A program made the position numbers and the translations under genes. Shown here in pieces: positions 9,324-17,430 of a stretch of 57,718 bases of DNA. Origin of the DNA: an uncultured Enterorhabdus sp. GTDB lineage: Bacteria; Actinomycetota; Coriobacteriia; Coriobacteriales; Eggerthellaceae. The notes under the pieces were generated by a model, which was not told the origin of the DNA, ran no database searches, and saw only the letters and a list, made by a program, of their open reading frames with translations. The stretch is from NCBI GenBank assembly GCA_947645965.1, contig CANSES010000005.1, positions 1 to 57,718 on the forward strand, in the 5' to 3' direction. Numbering within the stretch: position 1 is the first letter of the stretch; the number at the start of each line of letters is the position of its first letter.

Positions 9324-10982
9324 TCAGTCCTCCTCCCCCGTTACGGGCAGGCGCACGGTGAAGATGCTGCCCCGCCCCAGTTCGCTCTCAACGGCGATGG
9401 TGCCGCCGTGCATTTCCACGTATTCCCGGGCCAGGGCCAGCCCGAGCCCTGTGCCGCTGTACTTGCGCGACACCGACGAGTCGGCCTGTACGAAGCGCTC
9501 GAAAATGCGCTGCCGATCGGCCGGCGCGATGCCAATGCCCGTGTCTTCCACGCTGATGAGCACCCCGTCGCCCTCGGGGGCGCCGGCGATATGGAGCCGC
9601 ACTCGGCCGCCGGCCGGGGTGAACTTCAGGGCGTTGCCGCAGAGGTTCTCCACCACGTGGCGTATCTTCTCGAAGTCGGCGCGCAAAAGCGGCACGTCGG
9701 GCTCCACCTCGCAGGTGAAGGCGACGCCGTTGCGCTCGGCCAGCGACCGCACCACGTCGGACACCATGCCGGCCACGTCTCCCAGGTCCACTATTTCGCG
9801 GGTCAATTCGGTCCTCCCGGCGTCAAGACGCGTCATTTCCAGGATGTCGTTGATCATCAGCAGCAGCGCGTGGCTGTTCGCCTCGATCTCGCGACGTGTC
9901 TCCCGCTCCTCGTCGTTGAGAGAGTCGCCCTCGCGGTTCAGAAGCTCGGTGAAGGCGATGATGCTCGTGAGCGGCGTGCGCAGCTCGTGGCTCATCATAG
10001 CGAGGAAGTCCGACTTGTAGCGATTCTCGTCGCGCAGGCGCCCGTTGGCCTCTTCCAGCTGAGCCCGCTGGCGCTTCAGCACCTCGTTGGCGGCGGCCAG
10101 CTGGGCCGTGCGGTCGGCCACCTGGGTTTCCAGATTGTCGTAGATGTTGGACAAATCGGAGGCCATGGCGTTGAACCGGCCCATGAGGTCGTTCATCTCC
10201 CGCGACGACTGGGTGTGGGCGAAGCGCACGTCCAGGTTGCCGCGCTGGATGCTCTCCACCCCTTCCCGAATACGGGAAAGCGGGCGCGTGACCAGGTACT
10301 TCAGCGCCAGATACACCACCAGAAGGCACACCACCAGCATGCCCGAGAAGAAGATGACGTCCTGCACCACGCTGGCCCGCTCGCTTTCCATGTACACGTC
10401 CAGCGGCATGACGATGCTGATGGCGCCGCCCACATCGCCCAGCTTCCACCCTTCCTTGGGAAAGCCCGTCACGTCAATCTCGCCAGCCGGCTCGCCGTGG
10501 CAGTCGAGGCAATTCTCCTCGATGCGCATGGGGGCCACGTAGCGGAAGACCTCCTTGCCGTCCACCTTCGCGATCTCGGAGAACTCGGTGGCGGTGCCGT
10601 CGTTGAATGCGGTGAGCGCCGCCGATTCGAACTCGTCGGGCTGGTCGGCCGAGTTGCGTGGGTTGAAGTTGACGAACTTCGTGGAATAGGTGGACTGCGA
10701 GGTGAACAGCGCGCCGATGCTGCGGCCCACGATGGCGCAGTGCAGGCCCTGGTAGACGCCCTCGCTCGTGTAGGAGATCTGCTCGAGACGCTCTTGGTTG
10801 GAGGCCATGAACTCCCACACGGCGTCCATCTGCTGGGCCAGCACCTGGCCCTTCTCACGCAGTTCGTTTTCCATCTGGGCCCGGGCGTTCATCGACGTCC
10901 ATCCGATGTTCGCCACCAGCGACACCGCGATCAACGCCACGATCAGCACCGTGAACTTGGTCTTCAGCTTGATATTCCCCAT
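9324..10982 (-). CDS. Sensor histidine kinase with periplasmic c-heme (DUF3365/Tll0287-like) domain
   Basis: A 552-residue membrane kinase. A transmembrane helix at about 11-28 is followed by an extracytoplasmic domain of about 180 residues with one c-type heme motif CLDCH at 158-162, as in DUF3365/Tll0287-like sensors. A second helix at about 209-228 leads to a HAMP domain, a coiled coil, HisKA with phospho-acceptor His near 332 (SHELRTP) and an HATPase domain with DTGIGIA and GTGLGLA boxes. Heme attachment suggests redox, oxygen or NO sensing. It sits between torD and the response regulator. Confidence 0.88.
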   Translation of the reverse strand: MGNIKLKTKFTVLIVALIAVSLVANIGWTSMNARAQMENELREKGQVLAQQMDAVWEFMASNQERLEQISYTSEGVYQGLHCAIVGRSIGALFTSQSTYSTKFVNFNPRNSADQPDEFESAALTAFNDGTATEFSEIAKVDGKEVFRYVAPMRIEENCLDCHGEPAGEIDVTGFPKEGWKLGDVGGAISIVMPLDVYMESERASVVQDVIFFSGMLVVCLLVVYLALKYLVTRPLSRIREGVESIQRGNLDVRFAHTQSSREMNDLMGRFNAMASDLSNIYDNLETQVADRTAQLAAANEVLKRQRAQLEEANGRLRDENRYKSDFLAMMSHELRTPLTSIIAFTELLNREGDSLNDEERETRREIEANSHALLLMINDILEMTRLDAGRTELTREIVDLGDVAGMVSDVVRSLAERNGVAFTCEVEPDVPLLRADFEKIRHVVENLCGNALKFTPAGGRVRLHIAGAPEGDGVLISVEDTGIGIAPADRQRIFERFVQADSSVSRKYSGTGLGLALAREYVEMHGGTIAVESELGRGSIFTVRLPVTGEED

Positions 10983-11015
10983 AGCGCTTCCCCCTCTGCC
11001 GCGCCGGTAGCCCCG

Positions 11016-11771
11016 TCAGTCCAGCGCGGCCAGCTCTGCGAGCAGATCGCTGTCGCGCCGGCACACGAGGGCGGCCACCGAAGCCGCCGCAGCGTATACG
11101 CTACGGGGCCCGGCGGCATCCGTCAAGCGGGAAGCGTACTCGCCGATCCAAACCAGCAGGTGCTCGTCCAGGAAACGCCGCTGGGCATCCACCAGGGCGG
11201 CGAAGCGCTCGGCGCTGGTCTCGGCTGCGGCGTCGGCGGCAATCGCGGCGCCATCGGCGGCCAGGGCGTCATCAGTGGCCCCTACCGCGTCCAAGATCTG
11301 CTCGGCCAAGGCGGCCATGAAGCTGAGTTCAGTGGCCAGATGGTCGTCGGCCTCATGGGGATAACCCGCGGCTTTGAAGCCGGCTGCACGGTAGGCGGCG
11401 CGCACCGCCAGGGTGCTTTCTTGGAACAGCACGGGCTTCTGAGCGCGGAAGACCGACTCCCACGGCGGCGCGGGCAGCGACGCCGGACCGATGAACTGGC
11501 GCGTGTACTCGCTGCGCAGGTCGTCGACGGCCACCGCACGGGCAGCCTCGACCAGGGCCATGCCGCAGGCGGCGCCGGCCGCCGCGGCCCCATCTGCGCC
11601 AGTCTCCTCACCCGCTGTATCATCCAAATAAGCGCACTCCCCCACCACGTGATCATCGCGCAGCACAGCAAGCAGCGCCTCGTCAGGCTCAGTGGCGAAC
11701 ACGCGAAACAACAGCTCGTACAGAAACCGACGGTTTTGGAGCAGGGCTTTCATCGCTTCGTCGTTATGCAT
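11016..11771 (-). CDS. TorD/DmsD-family chaperone for a molybdoenzyme
   Basis: A 251-residue, helical protein with family signatures: SEYTRQFIGPASLPAPPWESVF and the later HEADDHLATELSFMAALAEQ. Such chaperones bind the Tat signal and the apo-form of DMSO/TMAO reductase catalytic subunits until the molybdenum cofactor is inserted. It is encoded after the catalytic and ferredoxin subunits, as expected for its client. A stretch near residues 55-75 rich in Ala and Gly may be a flexible loop. Confidence 0.85.
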   Translation of the reverse strand: MHNDEAMKALLQNRRFLYELLFRVFATEPDEALLAVLRDDHVVGECAYLDDTAGEETGADGAAAAGAACGMALVEAARAVAVDDLRSEYTRQFIGPASLPAPPWESVFRAQKPVLFQESTLAVRAAYRAAGFKAAGYPHEADDHLATELSFMAALAEQILDAVGATDDALAADGAAIAADAAAETSAERFAALVDAQRRFLDEHLLVWIGEYASRLTDAAGPRSVYAAAASVAALVCRRDSDLLAELAALD

Positions 11772-11791
11772 CGTTCATACCCCCTCTACCA

Positions 11792-11819
11792 GCTGCGGCG
11801 CCGATGGCGGCGCCGCAGC
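11792..11819 (-). other. Intercistronic GC-rich hairpin
   Basis: A perfect 11-bp inverted repeat (GCTGCGGCGCC and its complement, 6-nt loop) in the 72-bp gap between the ferredoxin and torD genes. No T-run follows on the minus strand, so it is more likely an RNA stability or processing hairpin than a terminator. Confidence 0.55.
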
Positions 11820-11843
11820 GTTTTCCTTCGTTGAACGCGCCCG

Positions 11844-12419
11844 CTACAGCACGACGGTGCGATAGTCATCCTCCAGCGCGGCCTTGCGCGGCGTGATCAC
11901 GATCGACGGTGTCGTCTGGGCCGGATCGGGCAGCACGCTGATCTTGTCCACCCCGTCGGGATGGGCCGCCCGCAGCTCGTCGATGTCGCCGAATTCCAGC
12001 GCCCGCATGGGGCAGATGGCCACGCACGCCGGCTGCTCGCCGTTGCGGCGCAGCGTGATGCAGCCGTCGCATTTGTGAGTCAGAGAAATCTCCTCGATGT
12101 AGCGTGGCACCCCGTAAGGACAGGCGTTCACGCAGTACTGGCACCCGATGCACTTGCTGTCGTCGTGCTGCACCGTGCCGTCTTCCCCATCGATGTACAT
12201 GGCCTCGTTGGGACATACCTCAACGCAGGCGGGGCTCTCGCAATGGTTGCAGGTCAGCGAGTAGTGGAAGCCGCGCGCCTGGGGAAACGCGCCCGTCTCG
12301 AAGCTGCTCACCTGACGAAACGTCACATCGGCGTTCAGATCGTTCTTGTCGCAGCACGCTATCTGGCAGGCGCGGCACCCCGTGCAGTTCTCCTCGTTAT
12401 AGTAAAAGCCCTGTCGCAT
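11844..12419 (-). CDS. DmsB-like four-cluster ferredoxin subunit
   Basis: A 191-residue electron-transfer protein with four cysteine clusters: CTGCRACQIAC, CNHCESPACVEVC, CIGCQYCVNAC and CDGC with CVAIC. These would bind four [4Fe-4S] clusters as in DmsB. It should pass electrons to the DmsA-like subunit. It starts 17 bp after the catalytic gene stop with a GGTGAG-type site. No membrane anchor (DmsC or NrfD type) is encoded nearby, so the quinone-side partner is unknown. Confidence 0.92.
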   Translation of the reverse strand: MRQGFYYNEENCTGCRACQIACCDKNDLNADVTFRQVSSFETGAFPQARGFHYSLTCNHCESPACVEVCPNEAMYIDGEDGTVQHDDSKCIGCQYCVNACPYGVPRYIEEISLTHKCDGCITLRRNGEQPACVAICPMRALEFGDIDELRAAHPDGVDKISVLPDPAQTTPSIVITPRKAALEDDYRTVVL

Positions 12420-12435
12420 GTATGCTCACCCCTTC

Positions 12436-15081
12436 TTAGAAGATAACCGTCTGCGGCTTTTCGATGTCGGCCATCAAAGGCTCGCCATCGTACTTCGCGA
12501 AATCGATCAGGCAGGAGTTCCAACCGATAACGCCCGACACGCTGGTATGCGAGCCGCACAGGATGTTGTCGGCACCACCGCGGTCGATGCCCGTCTCCTC
12601 GTCGATGTCGACCCAGCCGCCGTGGGGCAGCCCCACCACGCCGGGCATCAAGCGCTCGGTCACGCAAGCAGGACGCAGGGTCTTGCCGTTGTCGTTCCAC
12701 AAAATCACCGTGTCGCCATCGGCAATGCCCTTCTGCCGGGCATCCTGGGCGCTGATGTACACTGGATGGGCCCATGCGTTGCGCAGCCAGCCCACGTTGT
12801 CGAAGGTGGAATGGGAGCGGCGCAGATAGTGGGGGTTGTACACGATGTAGGGGTACTGGCCCTTTTCCTTCGTTTCCCAATTGGAGAAGGAGCCTTCATA
12901 GCCATCAAGAATGGGCTGCCACACCGGCGTGGCCGAGGCGACGCCGTTCTCCCGCGTCGTACTCGCGAACATATCGCGCACCGTCGGCGAGTAGATCTCG
13001 AACTTGCCGCTCGCCGTAGGACGCGGATTGGCCACGGGATCTTCGATGAACGCGGCATAGCCGATGCAGGCGGCGTAGGCGTCGTCCTTAGAGCGCGGCA
13101 CCGAGAACACGCCCTGGTCAATCCATTGCTGAAGAGGAATCAGCCCTTCTTGCGGCGTCCCTTCCACGCCCCAGGCATCGATATCCTCCTGGGTGATCGT
13201 GGCCACGGGCTGCGGCGTGCCCGTTTCGTCCAGCAGCGCGGCCGTGGCCAGCTGATTGAAGTACTGCTGCTTCTCGCTGATGGGGAAGGCGTCGTTGGGA
13301 TTCAGACCCAGCTTCTCCGCCAATTCGCGAGCCACCTGCTGGTCGCTCTTCGCCTCGAAGAGGGGCTCGCACACCTTCCCGTAGGCGATCATCGCCTCTT
13401 TCTGATAGTTGAACAGACGCCCCTCGCGTTCCCATTCCGTGGTCACCGGCAGCACGATGTCGGAATAGCGCGCATCGGTGTTGTAAGTGTAGGCCTGAGT
13501 GACAATGAAATCGACCTTGCGGTGCACTTCGATGCCCTTGTTTAGGTTCGGTTTCGTCTGCAAACTGCACACCTCGGTGCCGACGCTGCCGCCATTCAGG
13601 CCCCCGTGGTAGATGATGTGGATGTCGATGTCGCGCACCTCGCCAGGCTGGAAGAGATAGGTCATGCCCGTGTGCAAGTACTTCCCTTCCAAAATGGCGT
13701 CCCATGCGTCCACGTCGTTGATCATGTCGTCAATGGGATTCGGCAACGGCTCAAGTCCCGTTTGCCCCGCCACGAACATATCGGTGCGCGAGTTGGCCGC
13801 CCATGAATTAGAGGAGGTTGTCACGCTGTTACCCGGCTTGCCGATATGACCGCCCATGAGTCCCACCGTGGCGAAGATAGCCGGGAAGTACTCGGCGTTG
13901 ATAATGCGCCCGGGCGCGAAAGCCGAGAACAGATTGACGTTATTGGCCTTGCCCATCACTTCGGCGAGCTTGCGGATGGCCTCAGGCGCGGCCCCGCAAT
14001 GCTCGGCCGCCCATTCGGCCGTCTTGGGAACCCCGTCGTAGGTACCCAGGACGTAATCCATGAAGTTCTCCTTGGGATCGGCCCCCTCGGGCATCGATTC
14101 CGCATCGAAACCCGACGCGTAGGTGTGCAGAAAGTCCCAATCGATAAGGCCCTTCTCGCCATCCTCTGTCAGCATGGTATGGGCCACGCCGAGCAGAAGC
14201 GCCGCATCCGAACCGGGATAGACGGGAATCCATTCGGCGTCCAGCAAGTCGTAGCTGTCGTTGAAGAAGGGGTCTATGGCGATGAACTTCACACCGGCAT
14301 CCTTGAGGTGCTTGTAGAACCAGCTGGGATTGCCCGCCGAGCTCCATGCGGGATTGCTGCCGAACATGACCACATAGTCGCTGTTGAACAGGTCATAGCG
14401 ATCGTTGCCCTCTAAGCCAATGAAGCTATAGCCGTAGTTGTGCAACCACGCCCAGTTGCCCACCGAACTCGTGGAGTGGGAGTAGGTGTAGCCGCCGTTC
14501 AGTGCAAGCGTGCGAAAGATGTCATCACCACCGGGGCAGTAGATGGCGCGCGGGCCGTAGGCGTCCATCACGTGCTTGATCTCGTCGGCCACGTAGGTGA
14601 GGGCCTCATCCCAGCTGATGCGCTCCCATTCGTCGATACCGCGCAGGCTCTTGTCGCCGCCGGTCAGCGGCTCCCAGTGCTTGCGCTTCATGGGGTACTT
14701 CAGGCGGTCGGCTGAGAACACCTGCTGGCGCTGGGAACGTCCGCGTCCGCAACTGCGGATCTGGGGATGGTCGTAGCTGTCCTCGTGAGTGTCGTCGGTC
14801 TTCTGGCGCACCACCACGCCGTCCTGTACGAGCACCTTGTTCACGCAGCGACCACCGCAGTTGTGCCAGCACGCAGCGCTCACCCAGGTGCCGTCCACCA
14901 GGTTGCGGCCGTCTGAGCCCACGTTCGGGTCAGCCTCGCCCGTGTCGGCCGTTTTCACCTGGTTCGAACAACCCGCAAGACCGGTCGCTGCGAGCGCAGC
15001 CGTGGCCGCAGCGCTCGCCTTCATGAAGTTGCGGCGGCTCATCGCCGATGCTTCGCGCGCTTTTTCGAGATAGCTCGTCAT
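12436..15081 (-). CDS. DMSO-reductase-family molybdopterin oxidoreductase, catalytic subunit (Tat, possible lipoprotein)
   Basis: An 881-residue enzyme. The N-terminus has a twin-arginine motif (MSRRNFMKA), a hydrophobic stretch and then LAGC, which fits a lipobox, so it may be a Tat-exported lipoprotein. The [4Fe-4S] site is CWHNCGGRC plus a later Cys in RSCGRGR. Further family signatures include FGSNPAWSSAGNP, the C-terminal cofactor-binding HSTFDNVGWLRNAW and GDTVILWNDNGKTLRPACV. A Ser-rich segment (HSTSSVGNWAW) is in the region of the Mo-ligand Ser in DmsA. The physiological substrate cannot be told from sequence. An AGGAGG site precedes the ATG. Confidence 0.92.
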   Translation of the reverse strand: MTSYLEKAREASAMSRRNFMKASAAATAALAATGLAGCSNQVKTADTGEADPNVGSDGRNLVDGTWVSAACWHNCGGRCVNKVLVQDGVVVRQKTDDTHEDSYDHPQIRSCGRGRSQRQQVFSADRLKYPMKRKHWEPLTGGDKSLRGIDEWERISWDEALTYVADEIKHVMDAYGPRAIYCPGGDDIFRTLALNGGYTYSHSTSSVGNWAWLHNYGYSFIGLEGNDRYDLFNSDYVVMFGSNPAWSSAGNPSWFYKHLKDAGVKFIAIDPFFNDSYDLLDAEWIPVYPGSDAALLLGVAHTMLTEDGEKGLIDWDFLHTYASGFDAESMPEGADPKENFMDYVLGTYDGVPKTAEWAAEHCGAAPEAIRKLAEVMGKANNVNLFSAFAPGRIINAEYFPAIFATVGLMGGHIGKPGNSVTTSSNSWAANSRTDMFVAGQTGLEPLPNPIDDMINDVDAWDAILEGKYLHTGMTYLFQPGEVRDIDIHIIYHGGLNGGSVGTEVCSLQTKPNLNKGIEVHRKVDFIVTQAYTYNTDARYSDIVLPVTTEWEREGRLFNYQKEAMIAYGKVCEPLFEAKSDQQVARELAEKLGLNPNDAFPISEKQQYFNQLATAALLDETGTPQPVATITQEDIDAWGVEGTPQEGLIPLQQWIDQGVFSVPRSKDDAYAACIGYAAFIEDPVANPRPTASGKFEIYSPTVRDMFASTTRENGVASATPVWQPILDGYEGSFSNWETKEKGQYPYIVYNPHYLRRSHSTFDNVGWLRNAWAHPVYISAQDARQKGIADGDTVILWNDNGKTLRPACVTERLMPGVVGLPHGGWVDIDEETGIDRGGADNILCGSHTSVSGVIGWNSCLIDFAKYDGEPLMADIEKPQTVIF

Positions 15082-15183
15082 AGCTTGCCCTCCTCTTTTG
15101 TTGTTGACATTCCCCCTAGGAGCAGCCCTTTTGAGGCCTAACCATAGCCTATGAAACCCAAAGATTAATCACCATACTCGGAA

Positions 15184-15200
15184 TCCTTAGTTTTCCTTAG
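15184..15200. promoter_or_regulatory. Tandem 7-bp direct repeat, candidate response-regulator site
   Basis: TCCTTAG occurs twice with an exact 10-bp period (15184-15190 and 15194-15200), about 103-119 bases upstream of the dmsA-like start in an AT-rich stretch. Half-sites one helical turn apart are typical for OmpR-family regulators, one of which is encoded in this cluster. The rest of 15082-15503 holds two REP-like palindromes and no gene. Confidence 0.45.
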
Positions 15201-15268
15201 GAGAATCTTTCCGAATTATTAAGAAGAGTCATCGGATGCGGAACACCCATCAACTGAGGGAGACCCTT

Positions 15269-15294
15269 CGTAGGGGCAGCCTTTAGGCCGCCCG
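15269..15294 (-). repeat. REP-like palindrome, copy 2
   Basis: CGTAGGGGCAGCC, TTTA, GGCCGCCCG arrangement. It is paired with an inverted copy 15 bp away, making a two-unit BIME-like element upstream of the pyridoxal kinase gene. Confidence 0.8.
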
Positions 15295-15309
15295 TCAATC
15301 GTGACTGTG

Positions 15310-15335
15310 CGGGCGGGCTGAAGCCCGCCCCTACG
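15310..15335 (+). repeat. REP-like palindrome, copy 3
   Basis: CGGGCGGGCTGAAGCCCG followed by CCCCTACG, inverted relative to the copy at 15269-15294. Confidence 0.85.
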
Positions 15336-15503
15336 GGACCTACCCCTTCCCCGCCAACCAGTCACGCGGCACCCTCGCCTCTGCCGTTGACGGACGGCCT
15401 TCCAACGCCGCAGAATTTCGAAACCTGGGGGCAACATCGAGGCCTATGATGGGAAGCACCCCGCAAGAGAGCAGAAAAGGGCATCGCCCCGAAGGGAGGC
15501 TCC

Positions 15504-16331
15504 GTGCCGCACAACCGACAGAAGAAGATCGCGCTCGTGAACGACTACACCGGGTTCGGGCGCTGCTCGGTGGCCGTGCAGCTGCCGATCATCTCGCACC
15601 TGCGCGTGCAGTGCTGCCCGCTGCCCACGGCGGTGCTGTCGAACCACACCATGTTCGACAGCTTCAGCTTCCAGGATTTCACCGCGCACATGGAAGAGCA
15701 CATCGCTGAGTGGCGCAAGCTGCAGCTTCAATTCGCGGGCATCTGCACGGGCTTTCTCGGGTCGGCCGATCAGATCGCCATCGTGGAGAACTTCATCCGC
15801 GAATTCGCCACCCCCGAAACCGTGGTGGTGGTCGACCCCGTGATGGGCGACTACGGACGCCCCTACACCACCTACACGCCGGCCATGTGCGCCTCTATGG
15901 GACGTCTGGTGGCCGCCGCCGATATCGTCACGCCCAACCTGACCGAGGCGGCGCTGCTGCTCGGCGAGCCCTACCCCGCCGACAGCTCGCTCGATGCCGT
16001 GGCGGCCATGGCCGAACGGGTGGCCGCCATGGGGCCGCGCTCCGTGGTGATCACCGGCGTCGTGCGCGACGGTGCCGTGGCGAACGTGGGCTACGAGCGC
16101 GACGGGGGCTCCTTCACCGTGCGCACACCTCAGCAGGGCGGCGACCGCTCGGGTACCGGCGACGTGTTCGCGGCCATCATCGCCGCCGACGCGGTGAACG
16201 GCCTGCCCTTCCGCACCTCGGTCGAACGGGCGGCCGCGTTCATCGGGCGCTGCATCGAGCGCTCGGCCGCGATGGGCATTCCCGTCACCGACGGGGTGGC
16301 CTTCGAGGAAGTCATTCGGGAACTGGATTAG
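15504..16331 (+). CDS. Pyridoxal/pyridoxamine kinase-like PfkB-family kinase
   Basis: A 275-residue ribokinase-fold enzyme that matches PdxY/PdxK-type kinases: NDYTGFGRCSV near the start, VVDPVMGDYGRPY in the middle and the anion-hole GDRSGTGDVFAA near the C-terminus. It would phosphorylate vitamin B6 forms with ATP in the cytoplasm. The start is GTG with GGGAGG about 4 bases upstream. A small radical SAM gene follows 25 bp later on the same strand, so they probably share a transcript. Confidence 0.87.
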   Translation: MPHNRQKKIALVNDYTGFGRCSVAVQLPIISHLRVQCCPLPTAVLSNHTMFDSFSFQDFTAHMEEHIAEWRKLQLQFAGICTGFLGSADQIAIVENFIREFATPETVVVVDPVMGDYGRPYTTYTPAMCASMGRLVAAADIVTPNLTEAALLLGEPYPADSSLDAVAAMAERVAAMGPRSVVITGVVRDGAVANVGYERDGGSFTVRTPQQGGDRSGTGDVFAAIIAADAVNGLPFRTSVERAAAFIGRCIERSAAMGIPVTDGVAFEEVIRELD

Positions 16332-16356
16332 AAGCACAAGCGAGAAAGGGCACGCC

Positions 16357-16989
16357 GTGTCGAAAGCCATGACCATACTGTACGAGGTTTACAACGGCCT
16401 GTACGTGAACCTAACGAACCGCTGCTCGAGCCGCTGCACGTTCTGTCTGCGCAGCCAGGGCGAGTCGGTCTGCGGGTCGGACAGCCTGTGGCTCGAGTAC
16501 GAGCCCACCTTCGAGGAAGTGCGCGACGAGTTCGCGAAGTTCGACATGGGGGCATACGACGAGGTAGTGTTCTGCGGCTTCGGCGAGCCCACCGAGGCGT
16601 GGGACACCCTGCGCGCGGTGGCAGCCTACGTGAAGGAGACCTACGGCCTGCCCGTGCGCGTGAATACCAACGGCCAGGGCTCGCTGATCTGCGGCCGCGA
16701 CATCGCGCCGGAGTGCGCCGGGATCATCGACGCGGTGTCCATCTCGCTGAACACCCCCAACCCCGAGCGCTACGCCGAGCTGGCCCGCAGCCGTTTCGGC
16801 GAGGAAGCCTTCCCCGCCATGCTGGATTTCGCCCGGGAGGTGCGCCAATACGTGCCCGAGGTGACCATGACCACCGTGGAGACCACCCTCACCCCCGAGG
16901 AAGAGGCCGCCTGCCAAACCCTCTGCGACGAACTGGGCGTGACCTACCGCATCCGTCAGTGGGTCGAGCAGGGAAAGATCACGAAGTAG
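16357..16989 (+). CDS. Small radical SAM protein (TatD-associated type)
   Basis: A 210-residue radical SAM enzyme with CSSRCTFC (CxxxCxxC) near residues 24-31 and the glycine-rich FCGFGEPTEAWD that contacts SAM. It resembles the short radical SAM proteins often annotated as TatD-family-associated, although tatD here lies 13 kb away. No C-terminal auxiliary cluster domain is present. The start is GTG. The reaction is not known. Confidence 0.82.
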   Translation: MSKAMTILYEVYNGLYVNLTNRCSSRCTFCLRSQGESVCGSDSLWLEYEPTFEEVRDEFAKFDMGAYDEVVFCGFGEPTEAWDTLRAVAAYVKETYGLPVRVNTNGQGSLICGRDIAPECAGIIDAVSISLNTPNPERYAELARSRFGEEAFPAMLDFAREVRQYVPEVTMTTVETTLTPEEEAACQTLCDELGVTYRIRQWVEQGKITK

Positions 16990-17007
16990 GGGAGTCCGCG
17001 CCGGTCG

Positions 17008-17033
17008 CGGGCGGGCTGAAGCCCGCCCCTACG
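17008..17033 (+). repeat. REP-like palindrome, copy 4
   Basis: CGGGCGGGCTGAAGCCCG followed by CCCCTACG, 19 bases after the radical SAM stop codon, where it may act as a 3' stabilising hairpin. Confidence 0.85.
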
Positions 17034-17076
17034 AAGCCCATCCCCATTGTAGCCGAGTCTACTCCCCAAGCATCCC

Positions 17077-17102
17077 CGTAGGGGCGGGCTTCAGCCCGCC
17101 CG
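17077..17102 (-). repeat. REP-like palindrome, copy 5
   Basis: CGTAGGGGCGGGCTTCAG followed by CCCGCCCG, inverted relative to copy 4 and 43 bp from it. Confidence 0.85.
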
Positions 17103-17119
17103 TCAACCACGGCAGGGCA

Positions 17120-17367
17120 GGCCCGTTTCGCGGGGGGGGGGGCCGCGCGCCGGTTCCGCCGCGCCGAGACCAGGCCGAAACGGCCGGGTCTCCCCCGCGC
17201 GGACGGTCCGCGCACGGCGCCCCCACCCCGCGCCCCGGCTGGGCCGGCCCGTTTGGGGGGGTGGGGGTCCGCCCGCCGATCCCCCACCGCCGATAACCGG
17301 ACTAACTGTCCTGTTCTCCCAAGCGAGGACTGTCCGAGCACGGCGCCCCCTCCCCGCGAAACGGGCC
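17120..17367. repeat. Degenerate 126-bp tandem repeat bounded by a 16-bp inverted repeat
   Basis: A segment at 17202-17232 recurs at 17328-17358 with 28 of 31 matches, an offset of 126 bp. The block is bounded by a perfect inverted repeat (GGCCCGTTTCGCGGGG at 17120-17135 and its complement at 17352-17367). It contains an 11-base G run at 17132-17142. No gene is recognised in 16990-17430. Confidence 0.6.
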
Positions 17368-17430
17368 GGAGGGACGCGCGAGACCACCAGCCCGAAACCC
17401 TTTCCGCAACAGACCCGAGGACCCCATTCT

